DNA of 64,000 nucleotides from JACKII01 sp965222315. Lineage in GTDB: Bacteria; Pseudomonadota; Alphaproteobacteria; Bin95. Shown here piece after piece: positions 53,972 through 62,593 of this stretch. The notes beneath the pieces are model-generated. The model was not told the origin of the DNA, made no database searches, and was given only the letters and a program-made list of their open reading frames with translations. Positions within the stretch are counted from its first letter, which is position 1; each line of letters opens with the position of its first letter. The stretch is from the NCBI GenBank assembly GCA_965222315.1, contig OZ244951.1, positions 620,001 through 684,000 on the forward strand. Reading direction: 5' to 3'. A program made the translations under genes and the position numbers.

Positions 53972-54592
53972 ATGAAACTCATCAATTCCATTGGCCCGAA
54001 CCCGCGCATGGTGCGGATGTTCATGGCTGAAAAAGGCATCGAACTGCCGATGGAGATGGTTGACCTGAGGAAAGGTGAAAACCGGCAGGCAGACCACGTT
54101 GCCAAGAACCCGTCTGGAACAACGCCGGTGCTAATCTTGGACGATGGTAACTACCTGTCGGAGATTACGGCGATCTGCGAGTATCTGGACGAAAAGAATC
54201 CAGGCGGTGACTTGATTGGCGGCACACCCGAGCAGCGGGCTGAAACCCGCATGTGGACCCGCCGGGTAGACCTGAACATCTGTGAGCCGATGGCCAACGG
54301 CTTCCGCTTCGCCGAAGGCCTGAAGATGTTCCAGGACCGTTTCCGGTGCCTGCCGGAAGCGGCGGATGGCTTGAAAGCCATTGCTCAGGATAACCTCGGG
54401 AAGCTCGACGGCTGGATCGAAGGCAAGGAATACTTGTGTGGCAACCGCTTCACCATGGCGGATGTGCTGCTGTTTTGCTGGATCGACTTCTTCAGGAACA
54501 TCAACCAGCCGATCAATCCGGACCATAAGAATGTGCAGGCGTGGTACGACCGTGTCGCCGCCCGCCCGAGCGTCGCCGCCACCGCTGGCTGA
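53972..54592 (+). CDS. Glutathione S-transferase family protein
   Basis: A 206-residue GST. The thioredoxin-like N-terminal domain has SIGPNPRMVRMFMAEKGIELPMEMVDL and the cis-Pro in PSGTTPVLILDDGNYLSEITAICEYLDE; the C-terminal helical domain has YLCGNRFTMADVLLFCWIDF. The Ser of the SE pair in LSEITA is the glutathione carboxylate contact. Role could be detoxification or isomerisation. A hairpin terminator follows. Confidence 0.86.
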   Translation: MKLINSIGPNPRMVRMFMAEKGIELPMEMVDLRKGENRQADHVAKNPSGTTPVLILDDGNYLSEITAICEYLDEKNPGGDLIGGTPEQRAETRMWTRRVDLNICEPMANGFRFAEGLKMFQDRFRCLPEAADGLKAIAQDNLGKLDGWIEGKEYLCGNRFTMADVLLFCWIDFFRNINQPINPDHKNVQAWYDRVAARPSVAATAG

Positions 54593-54637
54593 GTGGCGCC
54601 AGATTCTCTCGGAGGCGTTGAACTGACGTCTGTACCA

Positions 54638-54679
54638 GGAGCCCTGATGCCTGTGTAATGGCATCGGGGTTCTTTTTTT
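54638..54679 (+). terminator. Intrinsic terminator after the GST gene
   Basis: A stem forms between GAGCCCTGATGCC-like bases (54639-54651) and GGCATCGGGGTTC (54660-54672), allowing two G-U pairs, and a run of seven T's follows. It lies 45 bases after the GST stop. Confidence 0.8.
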
Positions 54680-54929
54680 GAGGTTTAAGGAAAACCCGGA
54701 AAAGACCGTAGAATTAACACAGAAGCGCATGTGTGTTGCTTCATGGCGGTGCATCCTTATGCTTGAATAAATCCACACTCTTTTAACCTGACGGTTTAAC
54801 GAGAATTTGTTACTGATAAAGGCTTGGGCCGGCCCAAATAACCCGAATGGGTGATGCGGTACGGGAGGCTTTCGGGCTCTAATTCTGTTTGATGCTTAAC
54901 ACCCCAGGTTGGGGAATTGGGAGGAAACA
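54680..54929 (+). promoter_or_regulatory. RTX gene leader: possible promoter and 14-bp perfect palindrome
   Basis: This is the last part of a 337-base stretch without a gene. TTGCTT (54736-54741), then 16 bases, then TATGCT (54758-54763), is a weak sigma70-type promoter candidate. Further on, TTGGGCCGGCCCAA (54824-54837) is a perfect palindrome, and TTTAACC/GGTTTAA (about 54782-54799) an imperfect one. Either could be an operator. All is read by eye. Confidence 0.35.
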
Positions 54930-57900
54930 ATGACCGTCAATACAACCGGTTCTGCCTTTTTTAATATCGGCGGCGACTTCAATGCAGCCCCGGGATCGAG
55001 CGGAACGATCACGCTCGACGGCGGCAGCTATTATAATACGTATGGCAAGGTGGCAACGAACTTTTACGGTTCCAGCAACGCCAATATCACGGGCACGCTG
55101 ACCCTAACGAATAGCGCCAGCCTGGTGATGGAGCCGCTCAATCCTGGCAATGGCCTCGGGTTTGATGTCGGTTTTAGCGGATCATCGGGCTATTCGGCGA
55201 CCGGCAATTTGTTGATCGAAGGTGGCTCGACGCTGGAAGCGCGCAGCACCGGTTATGTCGATGGCAGCGGGACGATCACCGGCGGCTATTTTAATATCAA
55301 CATTGGCCGGAATGCCGACGCAAAAGGCTATGCCACGGTAACCGGAGCCGGGTCGCGCATGACGACCGAAGGCGCAGCGGCCCGTATCACCGTTGGCCGA
55401 AACGATGGCTATGGCGTTTTAGAAATTGAACAAGGCGGATTTGTCGGTGCCTTCAACCTGACCGTCGGACGGGATGGCGGCGTTGGCCAAATCAACGTCG
55501 ATGGCGCTGGTTCTGAGTTGAAGACGTCCAGCGCTTACGGTTTCTATACAGGAACCGCGCAAGGGGATGCGACAGGCTATAACAGCATTGGCCGTGGAGT
55601 AGGTGGCAAAGGTTACCTGTCAGTAACCAACGGCGGCGTTGTAAATGTTGAGAACGAAGACGGTATTTCTGACCGCGCCTTCCTTCGGTTGGGCCGTGAC
55701 TATGGCTCTTATGGATATGGCCTTGTTAGCGGTGTAGGTTCGGAGTTGAATATCACGCAGATCGGCCCATCGGATCAGGCGGCATTCAATTTTGGTTCGG
55801 ATTTGATTGTCGGCAATTCGGGCCAAGCTAAATTGATCATCGAACAGGGCGGTTCAGTTAATGTGCTGGGCGATGGGGCAAGTGTTTTTGTTGCAGACCA
55901 ACGGGGCTCCGAGCCGGTATCCAGCGGCCAGAGCCTGCTGGAAGTACGCAGCGGCGGCTCCCTTTTGGTTGATTCCCAAGGTTATGCTGGGTCGTTCCTA
56001 ACTGTAGGCAATGATTCCGTAGACGATGGCAGACTTGTTATCTCTGGCGCTGGTTCGACGGTGACCGTGCAGAACGACTTGGTTGGAAGCCTGGACAATT
56101 CGGAATTCGGTGCGCGCATCATGATCGGATACAAAGGTCATGGCGAACTCTACATTGATCAGGGTGGCCGGCTGATTATCGACGGCGCTGACGACCCGTT
56201 CCCGCAGTTGCGGATCGGGCGGGGCAGCAATGGCAATGACCAAGGGGATGTCTTCGCCACCGGCGTTGCCATCGTCACCGGTGGTGGTTCTGCGATCGAC
56301 CTTTATAGCACTAATACCAGCAATACGAATCCACAGCTGAACGGTTTGGTTTCCGGCGGATCAGTTATTGTGGGTAATCGGGATGGCGCCCATGGTGAAT
56401 TGCGGGTCCTTGATGGCGGCCGTGTATCCAACAATGGACCGAATACGCGTTTCGGCATTGGCGACGATTCTGGTTCGCAGGGACTTGTGATCGTTGATGG
56501 TGCGGGTTCGTTGTTGGAAGCGGGCGAGAGTCTCGGAATCAGCATGTCCGGTACCACAGACGGGACACCTAACGGTACCGCTGAGCCTGTCAACGGGGGC
56601 GTCGGTGAGCTCAAAATCACCAATAGTGGCTCCGTTGACGCCGGTGATGTTCGGGTCGGTGAGCGCGGCGTGCTTGACATAAACGGGGGTACGCTGACGG
56701 CGGATAGCCTCACCATGTGGGGCCGGTTGGAGATTGGCCGGGATACAATCGGGACGGCTACCTTCGGCATCGACCAGATCGACTTCGAGATCGGCAGTAC
56801 CTGGGTTTGGGATGTTGACGGCTTCGGTGCCGGACAGGCGGATTTCCTAACCTTCGCGGGCGTGGGGACTGATGTCGAAATCCGCAGCATACCCATCATT
56901 CTGGACCTGGATGAGAATCTGGACGTGTCCGTGGGCGACCAGGTTGCACTGGTTGAATTTACCGGCGGCCTAACCCTGTTGCACGACCGGGTCGTCTACG
57001 ACCAGAATCGCGGCCTTGAATTCTCTCTGGAGCAGCAGGGTAATCAACTGGTGCTGGTGGCGCAGGAAGACAGCACCACGGACATCACCTTTGTCGGCGA
57101 CGGCACCAACGAGACTATCGACGGCGGGCCCGGTAACGATACGCTGGATGGCCAGGGCGGCGACGACATCATCAATGGCTTTGCCGGTGACGACACGCTG
57201 CTTGGCGGCCCAGGCAATGACACGCTGAACGGTGGCGTGGGCGCGGACAATCTGCAAGGCGGCGGCGGTACCAACACGGTCACCTACGAGGATGCTGCGG
57301 CGCGTGTCGTGGTGGACCTGGTCAACCCCGGCACCAATCTGGGGGAGGCATCCGGCGATACGTTCGGCTCCATTCAGAGCGTCATCGGCTCGGCGTTTGA
57401 TGATGTAATCCGCGGCTCTTTCGGTGCGAATTCACTGTTCGGCGGTGACGATTACGACGTCCTTTTCGGACGCGCGGGCGACGACATGCTTTTCGGCCAA
57501 AACGGAGACGATGAATTGGAGGGGGGCGCCGGCGCAGACGTATTGAATGGCGGGGCCGGATCGAACATAGCGTCTTACGAACTGTCCGGTGCGGTGATTG
57601 CCGATCTCGTGCAGGCGTTCAAGAACACGGGCGATGCTGCAGGCGATACCTACATCTCCATCCAGCACCTAATTGGCGGCGCGTTTGGCGATGAACTATG
57701 GGGCTCATTCGGCGACAACCAGTTGGATGGCAAGGCCGGCAACGACTTCCTGCGCGGGCGCGCAGGCAACGACACCCTGCAAGGCGGCGACGGCAATGAT
57801 CAGTTGGACGGTGGCGCCGGTGCTGACGTAATTGATGGCGACACCGGCATTAATACCGCGAACTATCTATCATCGACGGTCGGCTTAACGATTGACCTTA

Positions 57901-58619
57901 ACAACCCGCTTAACAATACGGGCGACGCAGCAGGCGATACCTACTTCTCGATACAGAATATTCAGGGAACCTTCCAGGACGATGATATTACGGGTGATGC
58001 GCAGAACAATTTTATCATAGGCTCTACGGGCAATGATATTCTGTTCGGACTGACGGGTGACGATACGCTGACTGGCCAAGGCGGCAACGATATCTTGGTA
58101 GGCGGCGCGGGCGCGGACACCCTGCAAGGCGGTGTCGGCAATGACATTGCCAGCTACCAGGATGCGGCGAGCGGTATATTCGCAGACCTGATCCTGAACG
58201 GGCTTAACACCGGTGACGCGGCAGGCGATACCTACAATGCCATCCGCGGTCTGATCGGTTCGGATCACGCCGATACGTTGCGCGGCACGTTTGGTTCCAA
58301 CTCGATTGACGGTGGCGCGGGCAATGACACAATCCTGGGCCGCGGCGGCAGCGATACGCATACTGGCGGGGCTGGCAGTGATACGTTCATCTTCCAGAAC
58401 GGCTTCGGGGCGGCTGAGACGATCACCGACTTCGACGAGTTCGACGACAACGAAAAGATCGACCTGTCCCTGGTCGCCAATATCACGGACTTTGCCGACC
58501 TCACCGCCAACCACCTTTCCCAGAACGGAGCGCATGCGGAGATAACGGATGGCGCCGGGACCATCATTATTCAGAACGCGCTTGTCGCAGACTTGAATAT
58601 GCTGGACTTTACTTTCTAG
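54930..58619 (+). CDS. Large RTX protein with beta-solenoid N-terminus, type I secretion cargo
   Basis: A 1229-residue acidic protein without signal peptide. Residues 1 to about 640 hold roughly ten units with a pattern like (V/I)G..(G/D)G.G.L.I..GG or .GAGS, typical of passenger-type beta-solenoids. From about 725 there are RTX nonapeptides (GGPGNDTLDG, GAGNDTILG), in four blocks spaced by about 100-110 residues, each containing a motif like NTGDAAGDTY.SI. The tail ends DLNMLDFTF, the acidic-hydrophobic signal of type I cargo. ATG 54930 follows GGGAGGAAAC. It probably acts as a calcium-folded surface or biofilm protein. Exporter genes are not in the window. Confidence 0.88.
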   Translation: MTVNTTGSAFFNIGGDFNAAPGSSGTITLDGGSYYNTYGKVATNFYGSSNANITGTLTLTNSASLVMEPLNPGNGLGFDVGFSGSSGYSATGNLLIEGGSTLEARSTGYVDGSGTITGGYFNINIGRNADAKGYATVTGAGSRMTTEGAAARITVGRNDGYGVLEIEQGGFVGAFNLTVGRDGGVGQINVDGAGSELKTSSAYGFYTGTAQGDATGYNSIGRGVGGKGYLSVTNGGVVNVENEDGISDRAFLRLGRDYGSYGYGLVSGVGSELNITQIGPSDQAAFNFGSDLIVGNSGQAKLIIEQGGSVNVLGDGASVFVADQRGSEPVSSGQSLLEVRSGGSLLVDSQGYAGSFLTVGNDSVDDGRLVISGAGSTVTVQNDLVGSLDNSEFGARIMIGYKGHGELYIDQGGRLIIDGADDPFPQLRIGRGSNGNDQGDVFATGVAIVTGGGSAIDLYSTNTSNTNPQLNGLVSGGSVIVGNRDGAHGELRVLDGGRVSNNGPNTRFGIGDDSGSQGLVIVDGAGSLLEAGESLGISMSGTTDGTPNGTAEPVNGGVGELKITNSGSVDAGDVRVGERGVLDINGGTLTADSLTMWGRLEIGRDTIGTATFGIDQIDFEIGSTWVWDVDGFGAGQADFLTFAGVGTDVEIRSIPIILDLDENLDVSVGDQVALVEFTGGLTLLHDRVVYDQNRGLEFSLEQQGNQLVLVAQEDSTTDITFVGDGTNETIDGGPGNDTLDGQGGDDIINGFAGDDTLLGGPGNDTLNGGVGADNLQGGGGTNTVTYEDAAARVVVDLVNPGTNLGEASGDTFGSIQSVIGSAFDDVIRGSFGANSLFGGDDYDVLFGRAGDDMLFGQNGDDELEGGAGADVLNGGAGSNIASYELSGAVIADLVQAFKNTGDAAGDTYISIQHLIGGAFGDELWGSFGDNQLDGKAGNDFLRGRAGNDTLQGGDGNDQLDGGAGADVIDGDTGINTANYLSSTVGLTIDLNNPLNNTGDAAGDTYFSIQNIQGTFQDDDITGDAQNNFIIGSTGNDILFGLTGDDTLTGQGGNDILVGGAGADTLQGGVGNDIASYQDAASGIFADLILNGLNTGDAAGDTYNAIRGLIGSDHADTLRGTFGSNSIDGGAGNDTILGRGGSDTHTGGAGSDTFIFQNGFGAAETITDFDEFDDNEKIDLSLVANITDFADLTANHLSQNGAHAEITDGAGTIIIQNALVADLNMLDFTF

Positions 58620-58647
58620 CTGCCAGAGCAAAAGAGCAGCGGGTTGA

Positions 58648-58684
58648 TGGGCCAGACAGTGCGTAAACGCGGTCTGGCCTTTTC
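58648..58684 (+). terminator. Intrinsic terminator after the RTX gene
   Basis: GGCCAGAC (58650-58657) pairs with GTCTGGCC (58672-58679) around a 14-base loop and four T's follow. It is 30 bases past the RTX stop, before the convergent PhyH gene. Confidence 0.7.
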
Positions 58685-58708
58685 ACATGGGCCTCTTCAT
58701 AGAGGCAA

Positions 58709-59515
58709 TTACGAGCCTAGCAGTACCGGGAACTCCTCGCCCGCCAATGGTTCGCCATCGGCGAGCGTCACCTCCGGAAATGGCGGAGAAGTCACGATGC
58801 CTTCTTTCCGCCGGAAGCGGGCCCCTTCGCCGACCAGTCTCAACGAGAAGGCCCGGCGCATGGCAGATTTGCTCTTGTTGGCCGGCGCACCGTGCAGGGT
58901 GCGGAAATCGAACGCCACTGCGTCGCCGGGTGAAAGCGCCCAGCCCAATATCTCAAACTGATCCCGGTTCGCCTCGATATCTGGAATGCTCTCCAGGCCG
59001 TCGCCTTCGTTGATCGCGCTTCCGTTGAAGCGCTGAGGCTGAAACGATTTGCCCATGCGGTGGGAGCCGGCAATGAACTCCAGAGTCCGTTCCCGCGGTA
59101 CGTCATCCAAGGGCAGCCAGAGGCTGACCGAGAGCGGGGCCGTAATGCTGTAATAGGGCAGGTCATGGTGCCAGGGCGTTGGCACATCGGCGCTGGCTTC
59201 CTTGACCAACACGTGCTCATGGAACAATTGAACGCGCTCGGACCCCATCAACTCCGCTGCGATCGCTGCCGCGGGAGACTGTTCGATGAATGCCCGGTAT
59301 TCGGGAATGCGCCGCCAGTTGCAGTAGTCGGTCATGAACCGGCCACCGCCCTGATCGCCGGTGTAAAAACGGCCATCAGGACCGGGATTCCCGATATTGA
59401 AGTCCACGCCGCGGCGCAAGGTTTCTGCCCAGTCAGCGAAAACACCACGCAGCACAGTAACGCCGTCCCGGTGGAATGCGTCGATGGTGGCTCGGTCCAA
59501 ATGCTGCTTCATCAT
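58709..59515 (-). CDS. Phytanoyl-CoA dioxygenase (PhyH) family Fe(II)/2-oxoglutarate oxygenase
   Basis: A 268-residue oxygenase. The metal facial triad is visible: His and Asp in PTPWHHDLPYYS (about 113-124) and the distal His in FRTLHGAPANKS (about 204-215), with RRAFSLRLVGEGARF holding the 2-oxoglutarate Arg. EHVLVKEAS precedes the first motif. It lies 30 bases after a glycosyltransferase on the same strand. Hydroxylation of a lipid, sugar or natural product is possible; the neighbourhood suggests a surface glycan, but this is inference. Confidence 0.87.
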   Translation of the reverse strand: MMKQHLDRATIDAFHRDGVTVLRGVFADWAETLRRGVDFNIGNPGPDGRFYTGDQGGGRFMTDYCNWRRIPEYRAFIEQSPAAAIAAELMGSERVQLFHEHVLVKEASADVPTPWHHDLPYYSITAPLSVSLWLPLDDVPRERTLEFIAGSHRMGKSFQPQRFNGSAINEGDGLESIPDIEANRDQFEILGWALSPGDAVAFDFRTLHGAPANKSKSAMRRAFSLRLVGEGARFRRKEGIVTSPPFPEVTLADGEPLAGEEFPVLLGS

Positions 59516-59544
59516 GGCCTCGCTAGGTTGTTTTGGGTGCTCGA

Positions 59545-60696
59545 CTATTTCCGGGAAACGGCGATCTCCAGCCCGCGGATGTACTCCTGCCGGATGTGAC
59601 TCTGGGTTAACATGGCCAGTTCATCATTGGCGATAGCTTTGCGGAGCCGGTCTTTGAAGGCCGCTTGCTCTTTCACCAACCGCACCAGACCAGCGGCAAT
59701 GTTGCCAACATCGCCGGCATCGGCGGCCAACACGAAGCCGCCATCCTCAAAATACCCGTCGATGGCCTGGCCGCGGGGGATCAGGCAGGGAGTGCCGGCC
59801 AACAGCGCCTCGGCAAATACCATGCCGAAGCTCTCCCGGTGGGAGACGAGGGCGAAAGCGGCGGCATCATGGAAAAGCTGCTGTACGTCACTGTTGGGTA
59901 CAAAGCCAAGGAACTTGACCCTGCCAGGCGCCGCTTCGTCAGCCAACACGGACATCTTGGAGAACTGATAAGCGTCGCCGCCACCGATGATCTCCAGCGA
60001 AATGTCGGGGATTTGCTTGGCAGCCTCGCCGACCGCCCGAATCAGACCGGCGCAATTCTTCCTCGGCACGTCGTGCAGGTTGAAGGCCGTGCGGATGATG
60101 GGTTTGTCCGAAACCTCCGGCAGCATCACATTGTCCGCCGGACCCGGGCAGGGCAGGATGAGCGAGTTCGAAGCTCGCGCACCCAGCATCCCGTCGATTT
60201 CTTTCTGAGCCCAAACGGCGAAAGGGAAAGCGACAGTGGCTCCGTGCCATATCTTGCGGAAGTGGCCCCGTAGATTGAATTTGGCTTTCAGGATCTTGAG
60301 ATCGGTGTTGCCTTGGATCGACAGAGCCAACGGCACGCCGAATGCTTCCGCCAACTGCATGCCTACCGTGCCTTCGACGGTCAGCTTATGCGCATGTATC
60401 AGGTCGGGAACGAACCCCGCCTTCCGGCAGTCCTCCAGGAGCCAATCGGCCAATTTGCCGAGGTACTTCCTAAAAAAAATGCCCTTCGGAGGGGCTCCAT
60501 AGGCAACCGCGCGGTGACTGCAGCCGCCCGCGTCCGCAAAATCGATGGCGTGAATGCCGGTGCCGAGCCCCATCCGGTTGATGGAAATGACCCGGTGCTC
60601 ATGGGCGCCGGCAAGCGCAACCAGGTTCGAAATCGCCTTGGGTTTGCGTTGGTCGAGCGGGTCCGGATAGTCGGCAGAGATGTGCAGAATGCGCAT
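59545..60696 (-). CDS. Glycosyltransferase family 4 protein
   Basis: A 383-residue GT-B fold enzyme. The N-terminal half starts MRILHISADYPDPLDQRKPK; the C-terminal half has HRESFGMVFAEALLAGTPCLI with the E-x7-E motif of GT4. It transfers a sugar to a lipid- or sugar-linked acceptor in the cytoplasm. It is divergent from another GT4 gene, 188 bases away, and the PhyH gene follows it. Confidence 0.88.
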   Translation of the reverse strand: MRILHISADYPDPLDQRKPKAISNLVALAGAHEHRVISINRMGLGTGIHAIDFADAGGCSHRAVAYGAPPKGIFFRKYLGKLADWLLEDCRKAGFVPDLIHAHKLTVEGTVGMQLAEAFGVPLALSIQGNTDLKILKAKFNLRGHFRKIWHGATVAFPFAVWAQKEIDGMLGARASNSLILPCPGPADNVMLPEVSDKPIIRTAFNLHDVPRKNCAGLIRAVGEAAKQIPDISLEIIGGGDAYQFSKMSVLADEAAPGRVKFLGFVPNSDVQQLFHDAAAFALVSHRESFGMVFAEALLAGTPCLIPRGQAIDGYFEDGGFVLAADAGDVGNIAAGLVRLVKEQAAFKDRLRKAIANDELAMLTQSHIRQEYIRGLEIAVSRK

Positions 60697-60777
60697 ATAA
60701 AGTGGCGTCCAGGTCGATTTTTTCTGCTTGAGTAACGCTCCGGTAGATGCGGTGGGGTTATAGCGATTGACGCACCC

Positions 60778-60818
60778 AAAAGTCGCGTCAGAACGACGGA
60801 AAGACCAAAAAGTCGCGT
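60778..60818. promoter_or_regulatory. Exact 11-bp direct repeats AAAAGTCGCGT, 30 bases apart, in a divergent promoter region
   Basis: AAAAGTCGCGT occurs at 60778-60788 and again at 60808-60818. The start-to-start spacing of 30 bases is close to three helical turns, so both copies face the same side of DNA. They sit in the 188-base region between two divergent glycosyltransferase genes, as expected of an operator for a dimeric or cooperative regulator. Confidence 0.5.
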
Positions 60819-60884
60819 TCTCTGAGGCTTCTAACCGCTGCCGAGTATGTTAAACGCCGCTCAAGATTGTTGGAGAGAGAGAAA

Positions 60885-62138
60885 ATGGAAACACTTTCCG
60901 AGTGGCAGGAGCTGGATATGCCGAACTTCAGGGCTGTCCAGGCCGAAAAACCTCTGCAGGGCCGCAAGCTCCTGGTTGTGGTAGAGAACCTGCCTTTGCC
61001 GTTTGACCGCCGGGTCTGGAACGAATGTCAGACATTGGTGGCAGCCGGTGCGCAGGTTTGCGTGATTTGCCCGACGGGGAAAAACTACGAAAAAAAGTAC
61101 GAGCTCATAGAGGGCGTGCACATATACCGCCACAACCTTCCTTTGGAAGCAAAATCAAAGGCGGAGTATTTTTTAGAGTATTTTTCGGCAATATTCCACG
61201 AAACCCGTTTGGCTTGGAAAATATTCTTCAAGCATGGCTTTGATACCATGCAAGGGTGCAATCCGCCTGACTTCATGTGCCTTGTCGCGCTTCAGTTTAA
61301 ATTGTTTGGCCGCCGGTATGTTTTTGACCATCACGATATTTGCCCTGAGCTTTACGAGGTGAAGTTCAACAAGAAGGGGCCGCTCTGGAAGGTTATGAGC
61401 TGGCTTGAAGATCTGACCTTCTGGACGGCGGACGTCGTCATCGCCAGCAATGAGAGCCTGCGGGAGATCGCCCAGACCCGCGGCAAGAAAAAGCCGGAGA
61501 ACGTGTTTGTCGTCCATTCCGGCCCGGAATTGAACCGCTTGAAAGTGGTCCCGCCCAATCCGGCTTGGAAGAATGGCCGCCAAGCGATGGTCGGCTATGT
61601 CGGCGTGATTGCAGAGCAGGAAGGCATGGACCTGCTGATGCCCGCGATCAAAGAAGTGGTGATCGACAAGGGCAGGGATGTTCAGTTTGTGATCGTGGGC
61701 TCTGGGCCTGGGCTGGCGGATGCCAAGCAAATGGCAACCGACCTCGGCATCAACGACTGGGTAACCTTCACCGGGCGTTCACCGGACGAGGAACTGTTCG
61801 AAATCCTCTCGTCTGCAGATTTGTGCGTCAATCCGGACTCGGTAAACCCGTTCAACGATAAGTCCACGATGAACAAGATACTGGAGTACATGGCGTTCTC
61901 CAAACCGACCGTGCAGTTCGATATGCAGGAAGGGCGCAACTCTGCGCAGGAAGCCTCTCTCTATGCAGCAGCCAACGATACATCTGATTTCGCGGCCAAA
62001 ATCCTGGAATTGGTCGATGACCAGGCCAAGCGGGAGTGGATGGGGGCCTATGGCCGCAATCGTATCGAGACGGAGCTAAGCTGGGACTACCAAGTCAAGT
62101 CGCTGGTCGGTGCATATGTCCGGGCGAAACAGGTTTAA
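60885..62138 (+). CDS. Glycosyltransferase family 4 protein
   Basis: A 417-residue GT-B enzyme. The N-terminal domain has LLVVVENLPLPFDRRVWNE, the acceptor-binding start of many GT4 proteins; the C-terminal domain has VGYVGVIAEQEGMDLLM, GSGPGLADAKQMATDLGI and the donor motif DKSTMNKILEYMAFSKPTV. ATG 60885 lies after TTGGAGAGAG. It is probably part of capsule or exopolysaccharide assembly with the downstream epimerase and aminotransferase. Confidence 0.89.
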   Translation: METLSEWQELDMPNFRAVQAEKPLQGRKLLVVVENLPLPFDRRVWNECQTLVAAGAQVCVICPTGKNYEKKYELIEGVHIYRHNLPLEAKSKAEYFLEYFSAIFHETRLAWKIFFKHGFDTMQGCNPPDFMCLVALQFKLFGRRYVFDHHDICPELYEVKFNKKGPLWKVMSWLEDLTFWTADVVIASNESLREIAQTRGKKKPENVFVVHSGPELNRLKVVPPNPAWKNGRQAMVGYVGVIAEQEGMDLLMPAIKEVVIDKGRDVQFVIVGSGPGLADAKQMATDLGINDWVTFTGRSPDEELFEILSSADLCVNPDSVNPFNDKSTMNKILEYMAFSKPTVQFDMQEGRNSAQEASLYAAANDTSDFAAKILELVDDQAKREWMGAYGRNRIETELSWDYQVKSLVGAYVRAKQV

Positions 62139-62283
62139 CCTTTTTGCAAAGGGCGGCCTGTAAAGTCGCCTAATCGGTGTGTGCCTGCGGACCAGAAAAT
62201 TGATTAGGCAGGCCCAACGGACCGAAAACGTGCGACGAAACGAGCTTTGCTCTTTTCATGCAAGGTGTTAAGGATTTTAGAAA

Positions 62284-62316
62284 GTAAACGATATAGCGAA
62301 AATAATAGTCGTTTAC
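62284..62316. promoter_or_regulatory. Perfect 8-bp inverted repeat GTAAACGA ... TCGTTTAC with 17-base spacer
   Basis: Arms at 62284-62291 and 62309-62316 are exactly complementary, with an AT-rich spacer. It lies 26 bases upstream of a small ORF with a good ribosome binding site. It could be an operator or an RNA stem in a leader. Confidence 0.45.
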
Positions 62317-62341
62317 GGATGTATCTCTAGGAGAGAGCGAA

Positions 62342-62458
62342 ATGGCTATGCTTCAATGCGGTGATACTACAAGGTGCCGATTTTTGCTGCGTATGCCGAT
62401 TGCGCTCGGCCACATCAAAACGGTAACGGCTGAAAGCAGATATGTTGCCCGGTCATAG
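62342..62458 (+). CDS. Candidate small protein, 38 aa
   Basis: An ATG at 62342 is preceded by TAGGAGAGAG, a good ribosome binding site, and opens a 38-codon frame that starts MAMLQCGDTTRCRFLL. It has two Cys residues and a basic, partly hydrophobic centre. No family is recognised, and a chance ORF is the main alternative; the strong Shine-Dalgarno is the reason to list it. Confidence 0.3.
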   Translation: MAMLQCGDTTRCRFLLRMPIALGHIKTVTAESRYVARS

Positions 62459-62593
62459 TGTCATGAGGGGGCTGTATCCCATGCCCATCGGGAATTATCC
62501 GATTTCTCCGTCTGTTACCGGGCGGGTAGCTTTCCGCCATCTTAAACAGTTGTCCCATTCCAACACTCCGAATCCCGCATGGAGGAAGTTGCT

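Larger units (their letters stand above)
62139..62593. other. Intergenic stretch of 455 bases with hairpins and one small candidate ORF
   Basis: No large frame is present. It holds a perfect 8-bp inverted repeat (GCCTAATC 62168-62175, GATTAGGC 62202-62209) with a 26-base loop, a second hairpin at 62284-62316 and a small ORF at 62342, described separately. The right end carries the ribosome binding site for the epimerase gene. The rest shows nothing I can name. Confidence 0.5.

Noticed and set aside
54782..54799. TTAA...TTAA pair in the RTX leader, considered as a CtrA site
   Set aside because: The spacing is nine bases, while the CtrA consensus needs seven. It was kept only as an imperfect palindrome.
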